Positions 48,287 through 61,979 of a stretch of DNA of 64,000 nucleotides are shown here, one piece after another. The position numbers and the translations under genes are program-made. Origin of the DNA: Corallium rubrum (lineage: Eukaryota > Cnidaria > Anthozoa > Scleralcyonacea > Coralliidae); assembly GCA_964035015.1 (NCBI GenBank), contig OZ036000.1, positions 6,635,709-6,699,708 on the forward strand. The letters are read 5' to 3'. Under the pieces are notes generated by a model. It was given only the letters and a program-made list of their open reading frames with translations. It was not told where the DNA came from and ran no database searches. Numbering within the stretch: position 1 is the stretch's first letter; the number at the start of each line of letters is the position of its first letter.

Positions 48287-48738
48287 ACGAAAAACACTTA
48301 TCCAGCCGACAATTTAAGAAAATAAAGAATAAAATATAATCCGAAAATCGTCATCTTAATGTGATTTGATGTTCAATGTAAATACAAGATAACACAGCAT
48401 GAGAGATATTATAAAATAAGGTGCCCCCTATGCACGCTCTGATTGGCTGGGCTCCGTGCACTTATAAGAATATGAAGATCATGAATGACGTATAACGTGG
48501 TGTGAAATGGCGTAGAATGGCGTCAGCTGGCCGGAAAAGCAGCCAAATTTCAAAACTGTCCAACTATTAGCTTGTTTCCCCCCTTCTTATTTTTTAAAAC
48601 AGATAAACTTTTTTTGTTAGGCTTAAGATAATGCTTGTGGGATTATTAGAATGAGAGGGGTTTTTATTGAAATAAGTGTTAGTTAAATTAAGCAGATACT
48701 ACAAATACATCAGTGCAACAACCCCTCGCCCGCTTTAA

Positions 48739-49340
<602 letters not shown>

Positions 49341-51372
49341 AGATCCCAGACATGTTTTGATAGTTCTGTGTCGTTGGCGTACTTCGCGTCCTTAAAAGAT
49401 TTCGTATGGTTTCGGTAGCGTTCTTTGAATGTGTTTGATGTCATACCAATGTAATGTTTTGTGTTGTTGTTGTCAGTTGTCGTTATGTTGGCTTGGTATA
49501 CGATGTTGCCCGTTTGGCATTTTCCTTGGAGTGGACATGTGTCTTTTCTTCGGCAGTTGCAGGGGTTGCTATCGAGAGGTTTTCTCTTAGACAGGACCCG
49601 GAAATTGTGCTTGGAGATGGTACTTCGGATGTTGTCCATGCAGCTGTAACTGATCTTCACAGTGTTGCGGTTAAAAATCTTGTGTAGTTTGTGCGTTGCG
49701 GGGAAATGTTTGTCGATTAATTTAAGGAACTCGCGGCCGACGTTTGTTGTTACGTTTTTACTGTATGGAGGGTTGTACCAGGTTACGTTTCGTTGTCTCT
49801 TGCGTCGTTGTGATGTGGGCGATAGGGTTTGTGTTTCGGGAATGTAGTTTAGTTTGGCATTAAAATGGCTTCGTTTCAAGGCGTCTTCGTACAACGGTGA
49901 TGCGTTTTCAAAGGATTCTTGGTCGGATGATAGCAGTGATATTCGTTTGTTGATTGCTTGTGGAAGTTGCTTTAAGATGGATGGAGGGTGGTTAGAGTGG
50001 CTGCTGATAAATTGTGGGTGGTCGTTTGGTTTACGGTATGGTCGGTGGCTTCCGTCGTGCAGGTTTAGTGTTATGTCTAGAAAATTGACGATTTGTTGGT
50101 TGGTCGCGGTGGTAATTTTTAGGCCGAACTGCTCAAAAATTTCATTCACATCTTTTCTTGCTTTATCGGCTAATCTTGCACTGAGATTCTTTAACGATAT
50201 CAGCCCGTCGTCTCGGTATAACCCTGCGTTTTCCTTTCCAAACCTCTCACCTAGTTTGCTCAAGATAAATAAGCCTATCAGTTCGCAAACTTCAGCGCCG
50301 TCGAAGCTTCCCATAGTGACATCGAAATTGCTATGTGTAGAATTCTTGATCCATGTTTTCCCTCTGTTGAATAGGGCTGACTTGCGTGCGTGCTTTATTA
50401 CGGTTATGTGTTGGTCTGAGATTGTTGTGAATTTTTTCGCCCACGCGATGGCTTCATTTAGCAGGTTTTCTGAAATTGACGGATAAAAATCGACGATATC
50501 GAAGGACAGGAACGTGTGTCTGCTTTTCTCGTTTATGTTCTTGAACCAGTTGATGACTTCGTGTGAACTTCTCCATTGGTTTACATTGATAGCTGATCTG
50601 ATGGAGGTATTGATCCCATCTAGTATTTTGCTGATTTTCCCACTTTCACTTTTTGCAGGGTTGATTAGTCGACACGTTGGGTTATTGTGGAAATTGTCCT
50701 TGTGATCTTTCAGGGAGATGAATGACTCGCGTTTTGCTATTGGCTCTATTCTGTCGCTGATGGATAGGTCGGTGGCAATGGTTTTCAGTTCATTGTTGAT
50801 TTCGTCAATGGTTGCTTCACTTCCTATCTTGTATGATTTAGTCACGTTGTCGGTAAGCAGTTTGTTGTACGTTTCTGCGGTAGATGTTTCTGGTCTTGTC
50901 GGCAAATATAAACATGTTGGGCGATGAAGTTATTTTCTTCAGGTCGTTGGCTAAGGAGGTCTGGAATTGGTCGTGGACGGTTCTGAACTTTATGTTTTCG
51001 ATTAAGTTCGAAAGGTCGTTCTCGAATGGTTTCAGTTCGTTGGTTGTTGGTGGTGTTTTTCTAGATTTCAATCCAAAGGTGTTGTTGATTTTTTCGCTTG
51101 TGTTACCAGATAGAAAAAAGTGGGCTCTCCATCTCATTCGGTTGACTACATCTTCTGTCTTCTCAGTAATCCTTCTTCTGTATGCGTCCCGTGATGTTAA
51201 AGCAATGTTTTTCAACGAGTGATCGAATCGGAATTTCTTCATTTCTCAAGGCGAAGTGTGGCTTACAAATTAGAGTGCACAACTGAAAGTCAGGTGCGAA
51301 ATATACATATATATATATGGGTGTTTGTAAGGTTTTCCAAGAGTGCTCAATACTTACACGTAGAGCAGATAG

Positions 51373-51745
51373 TTAGTTAACTTTGAGAATAGTTGATACT
51401 CAGAGTTTCACGCCTCTTGCGATCTTCAGGCAACAATGAATTTTCGGATCCAGTTTCGCTTCTATTTATGCTGTGCACGGCGTCATCTCAATGCGTGGGT
51501 TGCCTGGTGAGTCATCACTTTTTTCTGGTGCGGTGGAGGTTTGAAATGGTGAATTTGTTTTTGTGTCGGCATTTCGAAAGAAGTTCTGATTTTTTGTTTA
51601 GTAGAGTTTTTTTGTTGACTTTCATAATGGCAAGCTTTTCTTCGAGACATAAGTTACAGCGTTTTGCTCCTTCCGTGTATGACACTGTTCTTTTGAGAAT
51701 TGACCAATTGATTGTGAAAGTTTTCCGTTTAGATTTCAGATCCCA
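51373..51745 (-). repeat. Penelope-like terminal repeat, copy B, with an inverted tail
   Basis: Direct copy of 48975-49340, with the C-terminal coding end (LCLEEKLAIMK) in frame. The hammerhead-like core is at 51405-51429 (-). At 51747-51868 about 120 bp of the same coding end follow in the opposite orientation, making a foldback. Confidence 0.75.
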
Positions 51746-51869
51746 ATTGGTCAATTCTCGAAAGAACAGTGTCATACACGGAAGGAGCAGAACGCTGTAA
51801 CTTATGTCTCGAAGAAAAGCTTGCCATTATGAGAGCCAACAAAAAAACTCTACTAAACAAAAAATAGGT

Positions 51870-52810
51870 ACGCAATGCGTACATGTGACTACCGCTGTTA
51901 AGTACAGAACGAGATATAGACTTGAAATGCATGAAAATGTGTGAAAAGCACAGACACACACACAAAAATGGTGGATAAATCCTAGCTAGAGAACCACTCT
52001 AGTGGTGCTTTGAACAACCCAATTTAACTTTTATCCACTGTGGATAAAATTTTATATTAGGTTGTTCAAAGCATGATTAGTGCTGTTCTTTAGCTAGAAC
52101 TTATCAACTAGATAAGCTATCTTGGCTTTGTACAACTCACCCCAGATCATACACATGTAGATTACTTTTGTGGAAACACCGTAAAATATTTAGTTGCTAA
52201 GCTTTCAGCCTGTTGACTCAGGCCGAAACTGTTAGCAAATAAATAATTTTCATGGTGTTTCCACAAAAATAATCTATATACATTATCGCCTTGAAAACTT
52301 TCAAAGAATTAATCACTCCAGATAATCAACATTGTGTTCCAAAACAACATTTTACCTGCCATAAATATGCTGTCAGTGGCATTCAAGTGTAATGCACATC
52401 ACTAATATTTTGTGATTCTGCTAGTACTTTAAATAACACAGTACAACAATACTCAGTATTGTAGTTTCAACAGATATATTTCTTCATTTCAAGGCTTTCA
52501 ACATATTCAAGGCTTTAAGTTTCCCAACACTTCACAATAGCTTTACAATAATTTATCAAAATATACAATTGGTGGCATGTAGATTATAGAATATTTCAGT
52601 ACTTTCACAAGAGTTAGACTTCTGGTGTATCTACTATTCTGTGGACAGATCACTGTAGCAGCTCTGGTGTCCACAAACGTTGGTTTCTTAATTTCATTAT
52701 ACAAGATATTGAACAACACCTAAAACAAGTAAACAAAGCACCAAGTCAAGGTTTTGTAATGTCTATGTAACAGCCAACATATTTTGCTTAAACTAAATTA
52801 AACTAACCTT
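51870..52810. other. Intergenic, one short TIR element
   Basis: 52158-52282 is a 125-bp foldback with TTTTGTGGAAACACCGTAAA ends, a relative of 4364-4768, and keeps CTTTCAGCCTGTTGACTCAG. 51985-52090 has an imperfect inverted pair around TTGTACAAC/GGTTGTTCAAAGC. No gene is supported. Confidence 0.55.
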
Positions 52811-53082
52811 ATTTATACTGGATAACTCTATCAGTTATATCTAAACAGTTATCCTCAGAGGTCCAGTACAGGCCTATCCTCACTGGTCCAGTGTTACTAC
52901 AGGAGGAAACCTGAGTACCCGGAGGAAACCTGTGGTGTTTGGTAGAGTCAAACTGGAAGCACTCTTCTCGCATGTGGCCAAGGTGAATTATTTTAATCAG
53001 ATAAGTGCACCGTGCAGGTATTGAACCCAGTTCACAGAGGTGAAAGGCACGTGCACTAACCACTATGCCACCAACACCACCT
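52810..53082 (-). mobile_element. tRNA-derived SINE, - strand
   Basis: On the - strand GGCATAGTGGTTAGTGCACG (A box) and GGGTTCAATACCTGC (B box) precede a body with GGTTTCCTCCGGGTACTC and an end AGAGTTATCCAGTATAAAT. This is a full-length SINE; the ORF reading through it is not a gene. Confidence 0.75.
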
Positions 53083-53309
53083 AGCATAAATTTCTTATAT
53101 ACAATGTATATAGTGTAAATATAGGGCACTGTGATATTTACTTCTCGAACTCATTAATAATTCACAACCAAACAGATAGGAAAATCATAAGCGAGACAAA
53201 GGTTTGGTATGTGATCAAACAATTCATTTCCTGATTTGTTTGATCACGAAACAATGAAAGTTGTGTTTGATCTAATATCAAAACACCTAGCTTGAAGTTG
53301 GTTAAAACA

Positions 53310-54690
53310 CACTTCTCTATGGTGGCCCACAATGGCAACTTCAAATGTGTGTGTTGGTGATACAAATGTGTGTGTGTGAACACGAGTTGCTGCAAATACG
53401 TATGTGAAACGAGTTGCTGCAAATATGTGTGTGATACGAGTTGCTGCAAATATGTGTGTCATACGAGTTGCTGCAAATATGTGTGTCATACGAGTTGCTG
53501 CAAATATGTGTGTCAAAGAGTTGCTGCAAATATGTGTGTCAAGAGTTGCGAAGTTATCTGCATATTCATCAGGTGGTCGCTATTACAAAAAATACAATTT
53601 ACTCGCACGCTATTCTATAGAAGTTTTTTTTTAATTTAGATATATCGTACAGCATTTAATGCTCTTTCATGTAGTATAAGTTCTACTATTCCACAGTCGC
53701 ATAAACCCATGAACGACTCAAGCAAGCCTTAAACAAGTTGATTTTGTCTAAATTCTATATGTTGAGAGTGCGGATGGTAAATGGTAATCTGTCGACAGTC
53801 GATCTTGACTGAAGAGTCTTCTTTAAAATTGGTTGTGAATGTTGCTCCGTCACGTTGGATGCAACACTAGTAGCTTACGTAAGGAGAGAGCAATTTTTAA
53901 GCAGCGAAATGTTGCAAGGTTTGTTGACCATTTGATTAAACGCGAAGAGTTTGCCATATTTATTAACTCTCCACAAAACGCCTTTCACCTTTGAAATAAA
54001 TTAATTTGATAACATAACATTGAAGTGTTATTGTATTTAGTATGCCAATTTATACCAAAGAACTACTCACCGGGAAAGTAAAATAACTGTGCACCCTCTC
54101 GACATATAGAATTTAGGCAAAATCAACTTGTTTAAGGCTTGCCTGAGTCGGTCATGGGTTTGTGTGACTGTGGAATAGTGGAACTTATACTACATGAAAG
54201 AGCATTAAATGCTGTATGATATCTAAATTTAAAAAAACTTCTATAGAATAGCGCGCGAGTAAATTGTATTTTTTGTAATAGCGACCACCTGATGAATATG
54301 TAAATAACTTCGCAACTCTTGACACACATATTTGCAGCAACTCTTTGACACACATATTTGCAGCAACTCGTATGACACACATATTTGCAGTAACTCGTAT
54401 GACACACATATTTGCAGCAACTCATATCACACACATATTTGCAGCAACTCGTATGACACACATATTTGCAGCAACTAGTATCACACACATATTTGCAGCA
54501 ACTCATATCACACACATATTTGCAGCAACTCGTATGACACACATATTTGTAGCAACTAGTGTTCACACACATATATTTGCAGCAACTAGTGTTCACACAC
54601 ATATATTTGCAGCAACTCGTGTTCACACACACATATTTGTATCACCAACACACACATTTGAAGTTGCCGTTGTGGGCCACCGTACTTCTC
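53310..54690. mobile_element. Foldback element with 24-27-bp minisatellite arms
   Basis: Arms 53310-53770 and 54080-54690 are reverse complements. Each has an outer part (GCCCACAATGGCAACTTCAA), a tandem array and an inner part (GGTGGTCGCTATTACAAAAA, AAGCCTTAAACAAGTTGATT). The array unit is GAGTTGCTGCAAATATGTGT plus a few bases: about six units in the left arm, about twelve in the right. The ~310-bp centre is non-coding. Unequal array lengths in the arms show independent expansion. Confidence 0.85.
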
Positions 54691-54699
54691 ACTCTTAGT

Positions 54700-55715
54700 G
54701 TATGCATTGGTGTATAATATATACATGTACTGTATTGTACATGCAGTATAAACATGAGTCACTGACCAGTGAGCACAACACACAATTCAACCAAAATTAA
54801 ACTTAAACTTATAAAGCAATTTTATCATTATAAATAATTTAGGTATATATCAGTTTCTTCGATAAAAGAAGGTTGAAGGCCCAACTTCTAGCAAACTTTA
54901 TAAGCTGAATATTTCTAGTACTGCTATCAGTACAGTACCCTGTTTCCGATCAAGTACTTATAGATTTTGTATATAGTATATAAGATAAACAACGTCACAG
55001 TTTTGAAACTATTTCTTACCTTGTATAAACTGATCAATATGGACAGAAACCGTTCCAAGAAGAAAAGATTTGCAAAGTAACAAGACACCTGGGTCAGGTG
55101 TGCACTCGGGCTACTGGAAAGTGCAGAGGTCTCTATAACACCTGTAACGCATGAGCAAAGAGGTGGGAGTGGGCTGAGGAAAATCAGATCGAACGCTGAA
55201 TGTGGTGAAGGACTATCCTGAATTGTCAATTTAAAGTGTCTAGAAATCAGGATGATCCTGATGTCTTGGGGACTTCTCTGTCCCAAACTAAAAGCGTATA
55301 ATAAAAAAAATTGGGGTGTTGTGGTCAGGGTCTGAGTGATGGAACTTTCTCCCTGGGGGTGGGGGTTGGGGGGGGGGGGGGGGGGGGGGTGGTTGTGGTT
55401 ACATTTAGGGTTACTGTGAGGTGGGGGTCAGGGGGTTGGGTTTCATTTTCTTTAATATTCAGGATTATCCAGAAATCTAGACCACTTCACAATTCAGGAT
55501 AATCATGCAAACAAATACAATAGATTAAGTGATTAAGGTCAGTAGCAGTAAGGTTTAGAAGATAGTATGTTACAGGTCGGGATGAAGAACATTTTAAACA
55601 TTGATTTCCAAAAAAGTTATTGACGTCGTAAGCATTGACTAATAATTACAGCATTAATTAGTGATTAGAAAGTTGTTGAAATTGTTTTTGCTGAGCTATT
55701 TGTATGTGTAGACCA
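54700..55715. other. Intergenic, no gene seen
   Basis: Contains a G-rich run at about 55358-55389, and a motif TCAGGATGATCCTGATGTCT at 55246 that is also present near 47300. Short ORFs have no recognised domain. Confidence 0.55.
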
Positions 55716-56052
55716 ACAGTCCACAAACTTTTAGGCTGATGACCCACTGCACAATTTCAAGCATTGTGCCATGACTGATTTCATGATAAATTTAGTATAT
55801 ACATTATTTGTTGTACATATGTAACCATTTACTATAATTACATGAACTTGTGAAAGTAGCGAACAAAAAATACTTTTGCATTTGGGGATTTCATGTCTAC
55901 TAACATTGGGTAACAGACAACTGGGTTAACTTGACCAATGTTTGTCGGCAAATGCTGAAAAACTTAGTCGTTCGACTCCTGACAAAATCCTGTGAAAATG
56001 TTTTGTACCCTGCTTTTGGGTTGTGACCATAGTTTGCAGACCATCAGTGTAG
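55716..56052. mobile_element. hAT-like (Charlie-type ends) non-autonomous element
   Basis: Left ACAGTCCACAAACTTTTAGG and, on the reverse strand, right TGGTCTGCAAACTATGGTCA are inverted. CAGxGGTCxxCAAACT is the familiar terminus of hAT-Charlie-type elements. No coding region. Confidence 0.6.
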
Positions 56053-56789
56053 ACAATGTTCAATGAAAGGACAGCATGATTGTTCTATAGTATTGATATA
56101 CAGTACATGCATGATAACAATGTGACTCCATCAACATTCTGTGTACATGCTGACAGCTGTGACAATAAAAATTAATTTAACTTCCAGGTTTTTAGATTTA
56201 TCTTCCAGAAATATATCAGAAACATCAGATTGTACCAGCACTGATCATGACAGGTAGTGACTGCCCAAACCTGGCTCTGGGCCTGGATCTACAGATTATA
56301 AAACAAAAATTAGCAAAAAAAGTACTGTATAAGAGAAAATAGAGCCATGGTCCAACATTTTCATGAGTATCAGCCAAAGTTGATGATGGTGGCAGATAAA
56401 AAGGGATTGACCCACTAATTCTACATGTTAGGTACATAAAAGGCAAGTAATAAAGACCCTGGGTATGGGTTTGTGACAGTTACAGTGTACAGTAATTTAG
56501 CCCGGGGTATAAAAGTGGAATTTCAATCAATATCAGGTGGATGAACTAAAGAGAACACGTGTTTTAAACCTTGCTGAAATACTGTAGCATCACTATCTAT
56601 TATGCTCCATTATGATTCACATAAAGAGTAAAGACAGGTAAAATGAATTAGTAGATGACAGTAAACACAGGAGGCAGCTGACACTGAAGCATTAAAACTT
56701 GTACCAGTAGTCATCTAGAACTGGATATATACTGGAAGCGATGTATGTCTGGAAGTCATTGTAACCAGGAATGGTCTTAAAATGAGGTG

Positions 56790-56885
56790 CCTAGGGCTCT
56801 TTCTCGATACAGTACATGCACAACCAAAATGGTTATGGGTTACGGTTTGCATTGTGCATGTTATGTATCGAGAAAGTGCTGTGCC
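56790..56885. repeat. Short inverted repeat
   Basis: GGCTCTTTCTCGATACAGTA and its imperfect complement near 56870 enclose a loop with a second small hairpin (AACCAAAATGGTTATGGGTT). Confidence 0.55.
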
Positions 56886-57219
56886 TTGGGTCCTTGGTCT
56901 CTAGACTGGTGTCTTGTGTGGGAACCCATCTTTAATATAGTTTTGTCAAAAGTTTTTTCAAGAACACAAAGAGTGGAACTATACTTTTGCCTCACTATTA
57001 TGCTCAAAACCATGTTGACATAACGTGGACAACCCTAAGGGTCCAAGGCTCAAAATCTTGAGTCATTACATGAGTCATTACATGAACAAACCCATGAAGC
57101 TATACCAGTATAGTAATCACAATGTCAATTTTTAAGAGATTTGTTTACATGTATCCATGTCTATGTGACTATGGTTATCCAAATGAGCTTAAGTTAATTG
57201 TGTTCAACAACTTTTCAAA

Positions 57220-57564
57220 ATGTTTAATTCATACACGGATAAGCGATTTCAAACTGCTCAAACAAAATCGTTTAAACATGGTATAAAAACTTTGTTCTAT
57301 AAACTAAATTTAGACAACGGCTATCTAAATAATCTTACGTACTGTACCAATGGAAATAACGAAACAGCTTACCTTTACTTCGACAGATCCTGGCGAGTTT
57401 TGGTAAAAGGCCATCATTACAATGTCTGGTATCGCCGAGAAATTGATTCCAAGGTTCGCCGTAGTCACATGCCTCAGTTTCGCAAAGCTTATTGGTCAAT
57501 ATCGCCAGTGGCCGCCAGAGGACTAATAACGCGTCGCAAAAAAATAAAAATAATAATAATATGA
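57220..57564 (+). CDS. Unrecognised 114-codon ORF, probably repeat-derived
   Basis: Begins MFNSYTDKRFQTAQTKSFKH and has a well-composed middle (TAYLYFDRSWRVLVKGHHYN) and a basic end, then stops in a short AATAAT tract. It is followed by CTCGGCTACCACAGGTAGCC, a hairpin. I recognise no domain. The globular composition is better than chance ORFs around it, but there is no splice or promoter evidence; it could be the tail of a transposon gene. Confidence 0.3.
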   Translation: MFNSYTDKRFQTAQTKSFKHGIKTLFYKLNLDNGYLNNLTYCTNGNNETAYLYFDRSWRVLVKGHHYNVWYRREIDSKVRRSHMPQFRKAYWSISPVAARGLITRRKKIKIIII

Positions 57565-57872
57565 AGGAGAATCGCCAAACCTAGACTCGGCTACCACAGG
57601 TAGCCCGAGTAATAATTAACACTTTCAAAAATCAAAACTGTCATCGAGAAAGCAACCAAAATGCAAAGACGAGATTCACTTTAGTTTATTCCCCGCGAGG
57701 CCACGAAAACAACTCGAGTACTTCCCGAATACTTGGCGATCAATGGCGATCTTCTTGACTATATAGCGATCGCGTCGAATATCTGGCGATGGCTGCACGA
57801 GTATGACGTAAGTGCGGTCCAAGACAATCGCGCAAGCAAGCAAGCAAGCAACACGCCGACATTATGGCTACA

Positions 57873-58135
57873 AAAATCAGAACTTCTTTCGAAATGCCGA
57901 CACAAAAACAATTTCACCATTTCAAACCTCCACAGCACCAGAAAAAAGTGATGACTCGCCAGGCAACCCACGCATTGAGATGACGCCGTGCACAGCATAA
58001 ATAGAAGCGAAACCGGATCGGTCCGAAAATTCATTGTTGCCTGAAGATCGCAAGAGGCGTGAAACTCTGAATAGCAACTATTCTCAAAGTTAACTATCTG
58101 CTCTACGTATAAGTATTGAGCACTCTTGGAAAACC
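57873..58135 (+). repeat. Penelope-like terminal fragment, copy 3
   Basis: The + strand carries the last codons of the GIY-YIG ORF (KCRHKN...[12 protein letters not shown]) and the terminal repeat with a hammerhead-like core at 58041-58065, identical in type to 49008-49032. A (TA)n tract (58148-58272) adjoins it, as at the other copies. Confidence 0.8.
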
Positions 58136-58147
58136 TTACAAACACCC

Positions 58148-58277
<130 letters not shown>

Positions 58278-58933
58278 TGAAACACACGTCCCCCTGATTA
58301 AAATAAGTACCTCTGATATACAGCAAAAACACACAATAATCCTGAGGATAATTACAAAACACTCAACTTATGCATATTAGGGCATAGTTAGAACATACAT
58401 GGTTTAGAAGCTCTATTGTCTTTCAACATGAAGCATGGTCATGTTGAACTGACAATGGAGTTCCTTATGTGGAAGAAATTCTATGGACACGTGACGATGT
58501 AGCACCACAACACGTAACGATGAAGCAACTCACTAATTCAAGCCGAGCGTTGCTATTGGATGACTGCTTCATTATACAGAAAATACAATACCCTGAAATT
58601 GCACAAATTTCCATAAACTTGAACAAAAACATAGAACAATCACTTTGGACGAGTTTCCAAACCATGTATATGTTCTATTAACTATGATTAGATTAACTGT
58701 TTACTTTCAGATTTCTGATTTGAAAGTTGAACATATGAAAGCAAAACTTAGATTTCATATTAAATTCTGGTTGTGAAACATATATATTGTTTATAGGAGG
58801 TTTCCAAATGAATTATTTTTAGCAAGTCTTTAAATGGCTTCCCTCTGCATACATGTTTTGCAGAGGCAAAATTAAAAGTTAACAGCTCAAAAACTAAATT
58901 ATTTTGTAATATAAAGTCTGAGTAAAAACAATT

Positions 58934-61211
58934 CAGGGATTATTTTAACGTGCAGTGATAACCAATTTGTGCAGTGATAAATGAGATTTGTGCAGTGATA
59001 AGCGCAATTTTGTGTAGTGATAAATTTTTCTTTGATATATATTTAAGAATGGGTGTTATTCGTGAAAGGATTGCATCAGAAATTATGTTCAAAGGCATAG
59101 TACATACTACATTCCAACATATACTATTTAATATCAATATTTAAATTAACAAATACACAAATAAGACGATAAGTTAAAGGGCCCTGGTCCACTATCTTCT
59201 GATAACGTTAAGTGTACCGTAAACTAACAGCCTTATGCCCTTAAGGGGAGGGTCAACCCAAAACTAAGGCTCACAGAACTAAGGCTGCACACTGGACACT
59301 TTACAATAAACCTCTGACAAACTATATATCAGCAGATAGCTAATGAACTCAAGATTCTAAAAAAAATATTTTTGGACACCAAAACTGCGTTGCTATTGGC
59401 AACCTGGCAGTTAAAGTGGCAACATGCTGTTTCGCGATAGACTGAGCTTGAGAAAAGATATCTCTGGAATGATTTAACCAATTGACATGAAATTTTCAGG
59501 ATATATGTACCTTACCAATTTCTTGGAGATGAACAGAGGATTTTTGGAAATTTTGAAAACTAAGCGGATTACGAGGTTTTAAATATAGCATACAAATTTG
59601 CTTGGCATGTCTATGCAATAATTCATGTTAGAAAATATATATTACAAAATCCTCTGTTCATCCCCAAGAAAATGGTGAGATACATAAATTCTGAAAATTT
59701 CATGTCAATTGGTTAAATCGTTCCAGAGATATCCTTTCTCAAAGGGTAAAATGTGCGGTTTTGAGAAAACGGCTTTAAAGTTTAGCATTATTTACAGTGC
59801 CTAAATTTAACGCCTAGATACCTAAATTCAAGACCAAAGTCTTACTGGAGATACTTAGAGATGCTTGTGTTTGTTGTGTTGTTCCAAGTACACACCTTCT
59901 AAACAGTTTACTGTCACTCAAAGTCATAAATACAGGCTTTAAGACTTCTAAAAAAACTGGAGGCAAGCATCTGCAATCTGCTCAACAGATATTTAAGCAA
60001 ATTGACGTCTCCTTAAATCTATCTTAAAGCTCCTTTTTCGTCCTGTATACTTGGCACCAATATTGAAATGAGCAACAGCATCATACACACCAAATTTCAA
60101 GACGGACGCTCCTACAAAAACTCCTTTTGGTAGCCTGTTCCAGATCATACCAATCCAAGCATTTTTTTAGATTGCCAGGGGGGCGCAACCTACTGTTCAA
60201 TTGCCACGACGACCGTAGTGTATTATGGGATATATTTTGAAAATAGGACAGCACCCAACATAGTCCTTCGCCACAAAAGAAATTTTATATCAAGGTCGAC
60301 AAGCAAGTCGCAATTCAAACATTTCGAAATACTAGAGCCATACTTCAATACATCTATTTCACATATACGAAGTTAAATTTTAACATTTTTACTTGCTTCG
60401 AGACGGACTTAAAACCAGCCTCCCATACTGTCACGACAGTGTCTCCAGCGAACTGGAAAAATACGAGGACACGAATCGCAAAGTACTTCTATCACACAGT
60501 TCTTCGTGTGAAAAGGATCGGGATCACCAGACTTTATGATGTCTTTACCCAACTGGTAACATGGTTAAGCCCTTTTCAGGTTTTCACACAACAGAAACGT
60601 AGAAAATACGTCCTGCCGCGAGAACCGTTATGCTCTAGTAACAAAACAACAACCTCGTCCCCAGTACTTTTCCCACGCGGTTCATTTAAAATTAACGAAA
60701 AAACCGTCTAAAATTTCAAAAACATACCAAATACACCGAAAACAGCCTGCAATGGCTAAACAAAGGTCCCAACCTTTGTTTTAGCAAAAAAGAAAAAATT
60801 TCATTTTTCCATCTATGCTTAGGTAGACCCTCACCTTAATTTCAACTTTCAAGGTACATGAGTATAGCTACTATAGCCGGCCCTATCGCCCTAATAAACA
60901 AAACGCTAGTGTTCTTACTATTTAGCCAGACTATCCTGTGGTGCTAGCCCCACATAACATGCTTGAGGCTTCTCTCAGGTCACCATTGCTATTTTGAAAA
61001 TGCGAATGTATGCTGTGCGAAAGGGATTAAATCATTAAAAATTGGGAAAAGGAGAGCCGCTTATGTATACTATGACAGTACGACTAGTTTATTACTGACG
61101 AACTACCGAGCTACTCAGTGCTCCATCGCTGTTTAACGTGCTACTGAAGTTAGATTTTATGCCTTTTTCAGCTCTTTGTGCAGTGATAAAAATTCCTTAA
61201 AATAATCCCTG
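58934..61211. mobile_element. hAT-like element (CAGGGATTAT ends) with a nested insertion
   Basis: Ends CAGGGATTATTTTAA and TTAAAATAATCCCTG are inverted. The outer 300 bp on the left and 370 bp on the right match 3434-4122 in the opposite orientation. The rest is an insert at 59245-60835. The two copies define the same family. Confidence 0.82.
59241..60839. mobile_element. Nested 1.6-kb TTAA element
   Basis: TTAA at 59241-59244 and 60836-60839 flank a 1591-bp body with ends GGGGAGGGTCAACC and, inverted, GGTGAGGGTCTACC. The paralogue at 3434-4122 has a single TTAA at this site, proving insertion and duplication. Within, 59450-59720 is a foldback (AACCAATTGACATGAAATTT and complement). The ORF at 60439-60711 is basic and unrecognised. 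Kolobok or piggyBac origin is likely. Confidence 0.85.
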
Positions 61212-61979
61212 TCTCTTTCTGTATTTTATATACTCGTAGTGGTAGTCACGTGTACGCATTGTGTACCTATTTTTAGTACACCAATCTCGTACTTAGAGCC
61301 TGCGATCTTTTTGTCTAGCGAGCAATTGTAACCATAGAGATCATAAATAAAACTAGAGTGGGCATTGGGGGGAAACTCCAGTCAAATACGCGTAACCAAT
61401 TGAAGGCTATCGTCTTTGATCAATTGAGGGGCAAAATTGCAAATCCGGATCAAAAGATCCTGGGTGCAAGGCTGAAGATCTAATTGCATTTGTAACTAAC
61501 ACCGCTGCCAAACCTTTGCGCATAAGTGAATTTGCAAGAAGAAACATTGCAAGAGTGAAGACTAAGTAAGACTCGACTATTCATTTGTGTTTAAGAAAAG
61601 GGGGCATGAAAATTACGAAGGGACATTTCAGAATATGTTACAATATTGACAAAGAAGCCATGCACAAATTACCTCCCTTAACGTTTTGATGGTATGCTTG
61701 TAATTTTAACTTTTGTGTGGGACTCTCTGACCAGTCCAAATATTGCGATTAGAGGAACGCTATACTAGACTATGGCTATACTAGCAAAAAAACAGGATGT
61801 AACTCAGATTGTGATTGGTTCATTTATGGTCACGTGGCATCAGACAAAGCAAATGTTTTCCTCGCGGGCAATAAGTGCAACAAAATGCCTGTTATGCAGG
61901 CTATGTATACTGTCGATATATTACAAGTAATGTTGGCAGTTCACTCGGTTAAACCACATTAAACTGGATACACTAGCTC
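61212..61979. other. Intergenic, no gene seen
   Basis: Mixed sequence with short ORFs only; no repeats recognised apart from a CACGTGGCA-type motif. Nothing to annotate. Confidence 0.5.

Noticed and set aside
49454-50486. + strand ORFs of 77 and 210 codons
   Set aside because: They are antisense to the Penelope-like reverse transcriptase on the - strand.
53244-54698. Cys-rich and THIFAATR-repeat ORFs
   Set aside because: They occur in several frames and both strands of a minisatellite inside a foldback element.
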